From assembly GCA_023386235.1 (NCBI GenBank), contig JAEWKC010000016.1:1-64000 (forward strand): a stretch of 64,000 bases of DNA, in the 5' to 3' direction. The translations under genes were made by a program, and so were the position numbers. Numbering within the stretch: the first letter of the stretch is position 1; the number at the start of each line of letters is the position of its first letter. The notes beneath the pieces were generated by a model, which was given only the letters and a program-made list of their open reading frames with translations, was not told the DNA's origin and made no database searches. This DNA comes from Bacteroidota bacterium. GTDB taxonomy: Bacteria; Bacteroidota; Bacteroidia; Chitinophagales; Chitinophagaceae. Positions 1 to 7,394 of the stretch are shown in pieces.

Positions 1-353
1 CACCCGCTTTTAACAGCTTTTACTTTATGATTTACAGAATCCAATGTTTCGGCAAGTAACGCAGACGACAGCGTCCTGCTTTCCAGAATTTCTTTTTTTC
101 TGGCAGATGTCCACCTCTTCTCGCCCACACCCGCGCCCGCAAGATGAACAATGTAATCGCTGCGACTTACAGCTTGTTTATCTATCCTTTTCTCTTTTAC
201 ATTCCACGCACTATAGCTCAAATTTGGAACGGACTTTTTATACTTAGCCGGATCTCTAGTAAGAACGATGACTGTATAATTTTTCTGCAGCAGCATCTCT
301 GTAAGTCTTTTTCCTATCAACCCTGTGCCTCCTGTAATCAATACTGTTTGCAT
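1..353 (-). CDS. TIGR01777-type SDR epimerase, N-terminal part (truncated by window edge)
   Basis: The minus strand reads from an ATG at 351-353 to the window edge without a stop, giving about 117 residues. The protein opens with a beta strand and the NAD(P)-binding glycine motif TGGTGLIG at residues 7-14, followed by a Rossmann-like pattern and HLAGAGVGEKRW near residue 70. This arrangement is typical of the YfcH/SDR39U1 group of atypical short-chain dehydrogenases (TIGR01777). Family members are presumed cytosolic NADP-binding oxidoreductases or epimerases whose substrate is unknown. The C-terminal half lies outside the window. It precedes the other minus-strand genes here only loosely, and no operon partner is visible. 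Confidence 0.8.
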   Translation of the reverse strand, partial: MQTVLITGGTGLIGKRLTEMLLQKNYTVIVLTRDPAKYKKSVPNLSYSAWNVKEKRIDKQAVSRSDYIVHLAGAGVGEKRWTSARKKEILESRTLSSALLAETLDSVNHKVKAVKSG

Positions 354-373
354 ATTCAAGCTGTTGTTTTTTT

Positions 374-976
374 TTACAATTGTCTTTCTCTTTGCTTACC
401 CATACTCATTCCTCTCATACCTCTCCCGTTTCCTGTGGAAATATATACCGGCTCATAACTGGTTGCTCTCGCCTGTAGATTTCGCGTAAAAGCTCTCATA
501 TGATTTTCACTGCCTTGTAACAATCTGCTATAAATGTTTTTCTGCATATCATCTTCGGTGCGCTCTATTGCTTTCTGCAAATCTGCAATATCCATGTCTT
601 CAATAGTTGCGCCCACTAATAAAGCATCTGTTTCGGAAGACAGACCTTTATGAATTAATTCTTTGTAAATAGCCGCAATTTCAGGATTGGTAAATTTACC
701 AGTTTCATCATTTTTCACCGGATCCTTCAAACCATAAGTTTCTATCAGCGTAAGCATCGCATCCATATGCCTTTGTTCGCTTGCTTTTATATTTTCAAAT
801 ACGCGAAGATTCCATTTATCATATAATACGGTGTATACATCTCTGGCAAGTTTTTCTTCTTCACGCAAATAAATAATGGCTTTCTTTTCCTCGTCTGAGA
901 GATTTAGTTTTTTAACGATGGTAAAAAATGTGAATGCAACAATCAGCAGTGTTGCGATAATGATTATTTTCTTCAT
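374..976 (-). CDS. DUF2202 ferritin-like protein with N-terminal membrane anchor
   Basis: The protein has 200 residues. Residues 3-20 are strongly hydrophobic and form a signal or membrane anchor. Residues 27-170 match the DUF2202 ferritin-like fold: REEEKLARD at 38-46, SEQRH at 66-70, GATIED at 122-127 and SENHMRAF at 156-163. These Glu and His positions are where a di-iron carboxylate site would sit, and all are kept. The C-terminal 30 residues are Arg-, Gly- and Met-rich (GNGRGMRGMSMGKQRERQ) and look disordered. The family is of unknown function; a role in metal storage or oxidative stress is inferred from the fold. It starts about 20 nt from the SDR gene downstream of it, so the two may be co-transcribed. 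Confidence 0.85.
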   Translation of the reverse strand: MKKIIIIATLLIVAFTFFTIVKKLNLSDEEKKAIIYLREEEKLARDVYTVLYDKWNLRVFENIKASEQRHMDAMLTLIETYGLKDPVKNDETGKFTNPEIAAIYKELIHKGLSSETDALLVGATIEDMDIADLQKAIERTEDDMQKNIYSRLLQGSENHMRAFTRNLQARATSYEPVYISTGNGRGMRGMSMGKQRERQL

Positions 977-1028
977 GACAACAGTTTTATTTAATAAACA
1001 AATAATTAAATTACCTGTGTATCACTTA

Positions 1029-1562
1029 TCAAGCGTTTATTTCTGCCAGCACGTCTTCAGGATTATTGCATATTTTCATGTACACTTTTTCATACAAAAA
1101 ACCGTCGTCTTCCATCTTCTTTACATGAGTGATTAAAGCATCATAAAATCCAAGTGTATTAAGAATAATAATTTTTTTATCGTGCAGTGTAAGTGTGTTC
1201 CAGGTAATAGTTTCAAACATTTCATCCAAGGTGCCCGTGCCTCCAGGCAAAACAATTACGGTAGTTACACTGTCATATATTTTCTTTTTGCGGGTATGCA
1301 TGTCCGGCACTACTTCCAGAGAAGAAAGAGAGCCGTGTTGCTTTTCGCTCTTGATAAACAAATCAGGAATAATACCTGTTACTTTTCCTCCGTTATCAAG
1401 ACTTCCGTTTGCCACAGCACCCATAATGCCATGCTGACCTCCGCCATATACAAGATGAATATTATTTTCTGCCAGCAGCTTGCCCAATGTGTAAGCATCG
1501 TTGGTGTATTCATCTTTATTTCCTGCCTGCGAACCGCAAAAAACAGCTACTGTATGTTGCAT
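1029..1562 (-). CDS. LOG family protein (TIGR00730), putative nucleotide 5'-monophosphate phosphoribohydrolase
   Basis: The 177 residues match the normal size of the LOG/TIGR00730 family. The Rossmann-like core shows GGGQHGIMG at 40-48, the MHTRKK segment at 88-93 (family MHERK) and the signature PGGTGTLDE at 106-114. LOG proteins cleave the N-glycosidic bond of cytokinin riboside monophosphates in plants. Bacterial members usually act on AMP-type nucleotides and have a house-cleaning role. All signature residues are present, so it is probably active. It stands alone on the minus strand, with a 277-nt AT-rich spacer upstream (1563-1839) in which I see no clear signal. Confidence 0.88.
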   Translation of the reverse strand: MQHTVAVFCGSQAGNKDEYTNDAYTLGKLLAENNIHLVYGGGQHGIMGAVANGSLDNGGKVTGIIPDLFIKSEKQHGSLSSLEVVPDMHTRKKKIYDSVTTVIVLPGGTGTLDEMFETITWNTLTLHDKKIIILNTLGFYDALITHVKKMEDDGFLYEKVYMKICNNPEDVLAEINA

Positions 1563-1839
1563 AATCTTTTGTTTTATTCTCTAAGGTAAGAACAAGTATT
1601 TATTTATTTTTCCTATTGAGAAATTTTTACATTTAAAATAGGAAATTATTTATAAGTTATATGTATTAAAATTTATTTATTGATAATCTAAATATCTTTA
1701 AACAGTGGTGATATTGGAAAAAGAAAAAGTATATGTCGCCTGTTACCTTTTATTTGGTAGTTGTTATTTTAGTGTAATGCTTTGAAACATTTCACGAATG
1801 TTCTGCATGTAAGCATTTTTATTTGTCACTTATAAATTG

Positions 1840-3612
1840 CTACAACGGTTTTACCAATTCTAAAAACCATGTTTTCACTTCTCCTTCAAGATGATAAGCA
1901 AGTTTTTCTTCACAGATTTTGTGGTAATTATTCAGCCAGTTAATTTCCGTTTCTGAAAGTAATTCTTTCCTGATAATATCTTTAAAGAACGGGCACAGCG
2001 TAAGCGTTTCAAATTCATAGAATGTTCCTGAATCTGTTTTTTCTGATTCTTTTACAGCTATCAGATTTTCATGACGGATGCCATATTCATTTTCTACATA
2101 AAATCCGGGTTCGTTGCTGCAAACCATTCCCAATAACAACTCCTGCGGGTTCATGTCTTTGCGGATATTTTGCGGACCTTCATGCACATTCATAAAACTT
2201 CCCACACCGTGACCTGTGCCGTGTGCATAATCTTTTGCTTGCATCCACAAAGGCAGTCGTGCAATAGCATCGAGTTGTACGCCCTTTGTTCCTTTAGGAA
2301 ATTTTACCATCGATAACCGAATCATTCCCTGCAACACCAAAGTTGCGTTTGTTTTAAATTCTTCAGAAACATTGCCCAATGCCAGCGTGCGTGTAATATC
2401 AGTAGTACCTTCAAGATATTGTCCTCCAGAGTCTATTAAAATACTTCCGTCGTTGGTCACCTCTTTACTCCCTTCCTTTTTGGCAGAGTAATGCACAATA
2501 GCACCATTGCCTTTAAAACCTATAATGCTTCCAAAACTTTCGCCTACAAAGCTTTCCTGTTCAGCTCTAAAGCTGCGGAGTTTTTCTCCGATACTAAATT
2601 CATTCATTGACTCCTTACCTGCATTGTGTGTGAGCCAGTACAGGAAATTTACCATAGCCACACCATCTTTTACCATTACCTTTCTAAAGCCTTCCAGCTC
2701 GGTACTGTTTTTTTGTGCCTTCATCAAATTACCCGGAACCGCAGCTTCTATAATTTGATTATTATCTTTTAAAGCATTAACAACAGACTGATTGGTGTTG
2801 GGAGAGAGTAGTACTTTCTGATTAGTCAGGTTTTGTAAAGAAGAAAAGAAATCTTCATAAGGCATCACTTTCACTTTTGCAGCTTCAAGTTGCCCAAGAG
2901 CATTATCTTCCAGCTTTTCTCTATCTACAAACAGCACTGTATCTTCTTCTGTAAGCAAAATATAACCGAGAAAAACAGGATTGCATTGCACATCACTTCC
3001 TCTCAGATTCACTGTCCACGCCACATCATCAAGACTGGATATAATATGAGCCGTAGCTTCACTCTCTTTTATTTTAGCCCGAATATCTTTCAGTTTTTCG
3101 GCAGTTGACTTTCCTGCAAGTTCTACAGGATGCGTGAATACCGGATTTTGCTTTGTTTGGGTTTTTCTGTTGGTCCATACCTCCTGCAACAATGGCGTAT
3201 CTACGATTTCAATATTTTTTGAAGAAAGCTTTTGCTCTAAAGTTTTCCAGTTACTATGCGAGGTTGCCAATGCATTTACAGCAACTTTGCCGCCTTCGTT
3301 CACCTGTTGTTTTATCCAGTCTATGTAATTGGGTGTGTCTTCTACGCCGTCCTTCATCAATTCTATTCCTGAACCTTCCAGCTCAACAGGAGCCTGCACA
3401 AAATACCTGCCATCAGTCCAGAGGGCAGCCTTATTTTGTGTAACCACCACAAATCCGGCAGAACCTGTAAATCCCGACAGCCATGCTCTTTCCTGCCATT
3501 CTTCAGGCAGATATTCGCTCATGTGCGGATCGGCAGAAAAAACAATAAATGCATCGATATTCTGTTGTTTCATTTTCTCCTGTAAAAGAGAAATTTTTTC
3601 TTTGGAAGTCAT
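1840..3612 (-). CDS. pepP: Xaa-Pro aminopeptidase (aminopeptidase P, M24B)
   Basis: This 590-residue protein has the three-part layout of eukaryotic-type aminopeptidase P: two creatinase-like N-terminal domains (about residues 1-300), then the pita-bread M24 catalytic domain. The metal ligands are visible in order: two Asp in DSGGQYLEGTTDITR, His in HGTGHGVG, Glu in NEPGFYVE and Glu in GIRHENL. It releases N-terminal residues preceding proline and is presumably cytosolic, since no signal peptide is seen. The C-terminal extension after the last Glu is usual for this long subfamily. The gene symbol is by function, not by close identity to E. coli PepP. Confidence 0.93.
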   Translation of the reverse strand: MTSKEKISLLQEKMKQQNIDAFIVFSADPHMSEYLPEEWQERAWLSGFTGSAGFVVVTQNKAALWTDGRYFVQAPVELEGSGIELMKDGVEDTPNYIDWIKQQVNEGGKVAVNALATSHSNWKTLEQKLSSKNIEIVDTPLLQEVWTNRKTQTKQNPVFTHPVELAGKSTAEKLKDIRAKIKESEATAHIISSLDDVAWTVNLRGSDVQCNPVFLGYILLTEEDTVLFVDREKLEDNALGQLEAAKVKVMPYEDFFSSLQNLTNQKVLLSPNTNQSVVNALKDNNQIIEAAVPGNLMKAQKNSTELEGFRKVMVKDGVAMVNFLYWLTHNAGKESMNEFSIGEKLRSFRAEQESFVGESFGSIIGFKGNGAIVHYSAKKEGSKEVTNDGSILIDSGGQYLEGTTDITRTLALGNVSEEFKTNATLVLQGMIRLSMVKFPKGTKGVQLDAIARLPLWMQAKDYAHGTGHGVGSFMNVHEGPQNIRKDMNPQELLLGMVCSNEPGFYVENEYGIRHENLIAVKESEKTDSGTFYEFETLTLCPFFKDIIRKELLSETEINWLNNYHKICEEKLAYHLEGEVKTWFLELVKPL

Positions 3613-3684
3613 AACTAAATTAAAATGAATGAAGCGTGAAGTTATGAATTAATATTGACTATAGTGCCTGAAATCGTATGCATT

Positions 3685-4155
3685 TTAGTCAATAGACTTA
3701 ACTGTAGAAGCCTTTATCTTTTTTGCTTCTTTACTGTTGGTTTTTCTGATAGTTTTTATCTCTTTATCAATATTTTCAATACCCAGTTGTTTTGCCAGCG
3801 TACGCACATTTTTATAACAAGCTATTTTATAATGCGTGGCACGATTAAGAGAACAAAGCAACCCTATCTCTTTTACATCTTTATTAATACGCTTATTGGT
3901 GATATCTACAATATTTTGCAACATTTCCTGCATCACGGAATCTGTGGTACTTCCCGGATTTATTTTCTGTTCAGCTAAGTATGCCTGAATATCGTCTTTT
4001 GATTTCTGTGCATTGCTGATAAATTTCTGAAACCGTTTTTCTGTATTTCTATCATTAAATATATATCTTATTCTGTCAACAATTTCACAGGTTTGTTTTT
4101 CAATTGCATACAGGTTTTTAAATTCTATTTCAAAAATATTTCTTATTGTTTTCAT
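3685..4155 (-). CDS. DUF892 (YciE/YciF-like) ferritin-like protein with eroded metal site
   Basis: The 156 residues form a four-helix pattern of the DUF892 stress-protein family. The first helix keeps the family motif LYAIEKQ at 15-21, and the last helix keeps HYKIACYKNVRTLAKQLG from 108. The Glu residues usually found around VEHYE in that last helix are replaced here (ATHYK, 106-110), as are those in the EEH..ET segment of helix 2 (near 44-51, QKFISNAQ). A classical di-iron centre is therefore unlikely. The tail is Lys-rich (KEAKKIKASTVKS). YciE/YciF relatives respond to osmotic or oxidative stress; this branch may have only a structural role. No operon partner is evident. Confidence 0.8.
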   Translation of the reverse strand: MKTIRNIFEIEFKNLYAIEKQTCEIVDRIRYIFNDRNTEKRFQKFISNAQKSKDDIQAYLAEQKINPGSTTDSVMQEMLQNIVDITNKRINKDVKEIGLLCSLNRATHYKIACYKNVRTLAKQLGIENIDKEIKTIRKTNSKEAKKIKASTVKSID

Positions 4156-4358
4156 GTGTCATGCTTTTGTTATAATAACTATGTTTAACGCAAAAATCAG
4201 ACCCTAATTCCTTTTGTGATGTAATGTTTATTTTTCAAAGAATACGTAAGTGTGCTGAATAATAATGATAAGTTTATACTACGGAGTAAGTACAAATATT
4301 TATTTTTTTTTTATCTTGCAGCCAAATTTTACCTTTTATTAAAATAACAGTTTTATAC

Positions 4359-5705
4359 ATGGCTACGAACATACACTACAAAAAATCTCCGGTAGATAAA
4401 ATTGCAGAACCCTTTAATAATTTTCTTCACAGGGATTATGCCGTAGGCGTAGTGCTTATATTAAGTGTAATAGCGGCTCTAATCTGGGCCAACAGCCCTT
4501 ATGGCGAATCGTATCATCATTTATGGCATACACCTGCCGGCGTAGATATAGGATTCTTCAGTTTTAAGCAGCCTTTGCATATATGGATCAATGACGGGTT
4601 GATGAGCATTTTCTTTTTTGTAATAGGCCTAGAACTTAAAAGAGAATTCATGGCGGGCGAACTTTCTACCTTCAGAAAAGCTTTATTGCCTATGGGTGCG
4701 GCATTGGGAGGCATGATAGTGCCGGCGTTGATATATGTAGCTTTTAACTACGGACAGCCTTCCATCAACGGCTGGGGCATACCAATGGCTACTGATATAG
4801 CCTTCGCCTTAGCCCTTTTAACTGTTTCGGGCAGGCATATTCCGCTATCTTTAAAAGTATTCTTATCCGCCCTCGCCGTGGCAGACGATATGGGCGCCGT
4901 ACTGGTGATTGCCTTTTTCTATACGGCAGAAATTTCCTGGATGGCTCTTGCAGGTGGTTTTGTACTCTTGGGCGTTATGGCGCTGATGAATTATTTAGGG
5001 TTTAGAAGAGCCTATTTATACTGCATAGTGGGTATTGTGGTATGGCTTTTCTTTTTCTATTCGGGCATACACGCCACCATTGCCGGCGTATTGACAGCGT
5101 TTACCATACCGGCCAGAACTAAAATAGATGAGAAAGAATATTCCCGGACCCTCAACAACCTTATTGGCGATTTCGATAAAGAAATTCCGCTTAACAGCAC
5201 GCTTACAACAGCCAACCAGCATACCATCATAGAAAAAATAAAGAATGTAAGCAGCGCGGCTGAAACACCTTTGCAAAAACTGGAATACCACCTGCATTCC
5301 TGGGTAATGTTTATTATCCTGCCCATTTTCGCATTGTCAAACGCAGGCCTGCATTTGTCGGGCGACTTCTTCAAAGATGGCATAAATGATATCATGCTGG
5401 GCGTATTCTTTGGCCTGCTGGCCGGAAAAGCCATAGGAATTACCTTCTTTACCTATTTACTGGTAAAATTCAGGTTGGCAGATCTTCCACTAGGAGTTAA
5501 CTTCAAGCACGTATTTGGCGTAAGTATTTTAGGAGCTGTGGGTTTTACCATGTCTTTATTCATTAGCAACCTGGCATTTAAAGATGCGCATATGATAGAA
5601 TCTGCCAAATACGCCATACTGCTTACATCCGTAATAGCAGGCATTATCGGCGTACTTTATTTAAAAAGCCTGAAACCGAAAACGAAAGTTAATAAAGTGT
5701 TATAA
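4359..5705 (+). CDS. nhaA: Na+/H+ antiporter NhaA
   Basis: The 448-residue inner-membrane protein has about twelve hydrophobic segments. It carries the NhaA ion-binding Asp pair in ADDMGA (D176, D177) and the GLELKREF segment at 90-97. NhaA exchanges internal Na+ or Li+ for two external protons and supports pH and sodium homeostasis. Compared with E. coli NhaA (388 residues) there is an insertion of about 50 residues near 250-300 (RTLNNLIGDFDKEIPLN and following), placed in a hydrophilic loop. It has its own spacer upstream, with a weak promoter-like TATCTTGC near 4312. It lies immediately left of the proposed inversion breakpoint. Confidence 0.95.
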   Translation: MATNIHYKKSPVDKIAEPFNNFLHRDYAVGVVLILSVIAALIWANSPYGESYHHLWHTPAGVDIGFFSFKQPLHIWINDGLMSIFFFVIGLELKREFMAGELSTFRKALLPMGAALGGMIVPALIYVAFNYGQPSINGWGIPMATDIAFALALLTVSGRHIPLSLKVFLSALAVADDMGAVLVIAFFYTAEISWMALAGGFVLLGVMALMNYLGFRRAYLYCIVGIVVWLFFFYSGIHATIAGVLTAFTIPARTKIDEKEYSRTLNNLIGDFDKEIPLNSTLTTANQHTIIEKIKNVSSAAETPLQKLEYHLHSWVMFIILPIFALSNAGLHLSGDFFKDGINDIMLGVFFGLLAGKAIGITFFTYLLVKFRLADLPLGVNFKHVFGVSILGAVGFTMSLFISNLAFKDAHMIESAKYAILLTSVIAGIIGVLYLKSLKPKTKVNKVL

Positions 5706-5732
5706 TTTATTTATTTTCTAAAGATTAGTTTG

Positions 5733-5740
5733 TAATTTTG
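5733..5740 (+). promoter_or_regulatory. Promoter -7 box, infA distal (P1)
   Basis: TAATTTTG fits the Bacteroidota sigma-ABfA -7 consensus TAnnTTTG exactly. It lies about 70 nt before infA, in the spacer after nhaA. The -33 element is not clear. Confidence 0.45.
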
Positions 5741-5793
5741 CACCTCAAAGACAAAATTGTGGATAAATATTTTCATTTTAGAAACAATTAGCA

Positions 5794-5801
5794 TACCTTT
5801 G
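5794..5801 (+). promoter_or_regulatory. Promoter -7 box, infA proximal (P2)
   Basis: TACCTTTG followed by CG is an exact TAnnTTTG match and a common form in this phylum. It is 12 nt before the infA start codon, implying a very short leader. It could let the alpha half-operon be transcribed without secY upstream. Confidence 0.6.
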
Positions 5802-5813
5802 CGCTCCCAAATT

Positions 5814-6032
5814 ATGGCTAAGCAACCTTTAATTAAACAAGACGGAGTAATACTGGAGGCATTGAGTAATGCAATGTTTAGAGTAAAACTCGAAAACGGA
5901 CACGAAATTTTGGCAACTATATCCGGTAAAATGCGTATGCACTATATCAGGATTCTTACGGGAGACAAAGTAGGCGTTGAAATGAGCCCGTATGATTTAT
6001 CAAGAGGTCGCATTATATTCAGATATAAATAG
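5814..6032 (+). CDS. infA: Translation initiation factor IF-1
   Basis: This is a 72-residue S1-like OB-fold protein starting MAKQPLIKQDG and ending RGRIIFRYK, the canonical bacterial IF-1 length. IF-1 occupies the A site of the 30S subunit during initiation with IF-2 and IF-3. An upstream in-frame TTG at 5757 would add 19 residues not found in IF-1, so the ATG at 5814 is chosen. In related genomes infA follows secY and often map; here the gene upstream is nhaA, making infA the first gene of its cluster. A degenerate second copy of its 3' end lies at 6071-6110. Confidence 0.97.
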   Translation: MAKQPLIKQDGVILEALSNAMFRVKLENGHEILATISGKMRMHYIRILTGDKVGVEMSPYDLSRGRIIFRYK

Positions 6033-6070
6033 TGAAGAGTGATTTGCGTAGCGGTGAATTCGACAAAGTC

Positions 6071-6110
6071 AAATGAGCCCGTATGATTTAATATAAGTAG
6101 CGAAGAGGGA
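6071..6110 (+). repeat. Partial duplication of the infA 3' end
   Basis: Bases 6071-6090 repeat 5980-5999 of infA exactly (20 of 20). Bases 6091-6110 then match 6023-6042, which spans the infA stop codon, at 17 of 20. The 23 nt between the two blocks in the original are missing. It looks like a decayed tandem duplication with an internal deletion. Confidence 0.75.
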
Positions 6111-6205
6111 ACAACGGTACGAAACTATGTTGATTGGATGTGTTGAGTTGGCGCATTGAATTAACTTTTTTAAATAAAAATCTTTTACAGAAAAAAATAT
6201 TAGTT

Positions 6206-6322
6206 ATGAAAGTTAGAGCATCTGTTAAAAAACGTAGCGCCGACTGCAAGATCGTTCGCAGAAAAGGCAAAGTGTTTATCATCAACAAAAAAAATCCCAG
6301 ATTTAAACAACGTCAGGGATAA
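6206..6322 (+). CDS. rpmJ: 50S ribosomal protein L36, zinc-free form
   Basis: The 38-residue protein starts MKVRASVKKRSADCK and ends NPRFKQRQG. Only one of the usual zinc ligands remains (C14). The others are Ser11, Asn27 and Phe33, so this is the C-minus paralog that folds without zinc. L36 is the last small protein to join the large subunit, near the L6/L16 region. The start ATG at 6206 is fixed by the conserved MKVRAS. A longer frame from 6134 has no family support. Confidence 0.96.
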   Translation: MKVRASVKKRSADCKIVRRKGKVFIINKKNPRFKQRQG

Positions 6323-6325
6323 TTA

Positions 6326-6357
6326 AATTAAAAAATTAATCAATTAAAAAATTAATC
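6326..6357. repeat. Perfect tandem 16-bp repeat in the rpmJ-rpsM spacer
   Basis: AATTAAAAAATTAATC occurs at 6326-6341 and again, with no gap, at 6342-6357. It fills nearly all of the space before rpsM and is probably slippage or duplication in an AT-rich leader. Confidence 0.85.
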
Positions 6358-6364
6358 GTTAAAT

Positions 6365-6745
6365 ATGGCTCGTATTGCCGGTATAGATTTACCCAAAAAT
6401 AAAAGAGGCGAAATAGGTCTTACCTACATCTATGGTATTGGCCGCTCTACTGCACAGTATATCCTTACTCAAGCAGGCATTGATCTGAACAAGAAAGTAA
6501 ATGAATGGAACGATGATGAGCAGACTGCCATCCGTAATGTCATTAACAATGAACTGAAAGTAGAAGGTGCATTGCGCAGCGAAACACAAATGAACATCAA
6601 GCGCTTGTTGGATATAGCCTGCTACAGAGGCCTTCGCCATCGTAAAGGCTTGCCTGTAAGAGGTCAGCGCACACGTACCAACAGCCGTACCAGAAAAGGT
6701 AAGAGAAGAACTGTTGCCGGTAAAAAGAAAGCACCGAAGAAATAA
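6365..6745 (+). CDS. rpsM: 30S ribosomal protein S13
   Basis: This is a 126-residue S13 of full length. The N-terminal helix-two-turn-helix reads MARIAGIDLPKNKRGEIGLT, and the basic C-terminal tail contains RGLRHRKGLPVRGQRTRTN and ends KKKAPKK. S13 sits at the head of the 30S subunit, contacts 16S rRNA helix 41 and forms bridges to the 50S subunit and P-site tRNA. The start codon directly follows the tandem 16-bp repeat. It is part of the plus-strand alpha cluster with rpsK, rpsD, rpoA and rplQ. Confidence 0.97.
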   Translation: MARIAGIDLPKNKRGEIGLTYIYGIGRSTAQYILTQAGIDLNKKVNEWNDDEQTAIRNVINNELKVEGALRSETQMNIKRLLDIACYRGLRHRKGLPVRGQRTRTNSRTRKGKRRTVAGKKKAPKK

Positions 6746-6874
6746 TTAAACTAATAAGTATACTCCCGGAAAAAACTTTTCGGGATTTACTGTTTTTTAT
6801 ACCCGCCACCGGATAATTCTGCACAGCAGAAAAGGAGGGGCACAATTTAAAGAAGACTACCTAAAAAAATTAAA
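6746..6874. other. rpsM-rpsK spacer with potential RNA structure
   Basis: The 129-nt spacer holds two short inverted repeats. TCCCG...CGGGA at 6763-6784 has an inner AAAA/TTTT pair, and TTCTGC-ACA-GCAGAA lies at 6817-6831. A purine run AAAAGGAGGGG follows at 6830-6840, too far from rpsK to be its ribosome binding site. No T tract follows the first hairpin, so it is not called a terminator. It may be a leader for r-protein control. Confidence 0.3.
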
Positions 6875-7279
6875 ATGGCAAAAGGAAAACAACAAAGCGC
6901 TAAAGCGGCTGCTAAAAAAAGAATTGTAAAAGTAGATGCACATGGCGATGCGCACGTAAGCGCTACGTTCAACAACATTATTATTGCATTAACCAACAAG
7001 CAAGGACAAGTAATCTCTTGGTCTTCTGCCGGCAAGATGGGCTTCAGAGGATCTAAAAAGAATACACCCTATGCAGCTCAGATGGCTGCGGCAGATGCTG
7101 CAAAAGTAGCGGTAGACGCCGGCTTGAAAAAAGTGGATGTATATGTAAAAGGACCCGGAGCCGGGAGAGAAAGCGCCATTCGCTCTATTTCTCAATCAGG
7201 AATTGAAGTAAACATCATCAGAGATATTACTCCTATTCCACACAACGGATGTCGTCCGCCAAAGAAAAGAAGAGTATAA
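6875..7279 (+). CDS. rpsK: 30S ribosomal protein S11
   Basis: The 134-residue S11 begins with a basic Ala/Lys-rich tail (MAKGKQQSAKAAAKKR). It continues with the conserved HVSATFNNIIIALT and KGPGAGRESAIRS segments and ends PHNGCRPPKKRRV. S11 binds the 16S platform near the mRNA exit channel, next to S18 and S21. Length and motifs are complete. It is separated from rpsD by a 115-nt spacer containing a perfect hairpin, which suggests possible independent control of rpsD. Confidence 0.97.
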   Translation: MAKGKQQSAKAAAKKRIVKVDAHGDAHVSATFNNIIIALTNKQGQVISWSSAGKMGFRGSKKNTPYAAQMAAADAAKVAVDAGLKKVDVYVKGPGAGRESAIRSISQSGIEVNIIRDITPIPHNGCRPPKKRRV

Positions 7280-7282
7280 TTC

Positions 7283-7307
7283 CATTAACAATTATTCATT
7301 GTTAATG
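7283..7307. other. Perfect hairpin in the rpsK-rpsD spacer
   Basis: CATTAACAAT-TATTC-ATTGTTAATG forms a 10-bp perfect stem with a 5-nt loop four nucleotides after the rpsK stop. A second weaker inverted repeat (AAATAAG / CTTTATTT) follows near 7320-7338. There is no clear T tract. It is either an mRNA-stabilising or regulatory structure. Confidence 0.45.
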
Positions 7308-7394
7308 ATTCATTATTCATAAATAAGGGTGCTTTATTTATTTTAGATTTTTACAGATAGAGCATCGTCATTAAAAAATCAAAAACAAAAATTT

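Noticed and set aside
5757..5813. N-terminal extension of IF-1 from TTG 5757
   Set aside because: IF-1 is 72 residues in nearly all bacteria, and the extension overlaps the -7 box at 5794-5801.
6830..6840. Shine-Dalgarno-like AAAAGGAGGGG before rpsK
   Set aside because: It is about 35 nt from the ATG, too far to act as a ribosome binding site, and Bacteroidota rarely use one.
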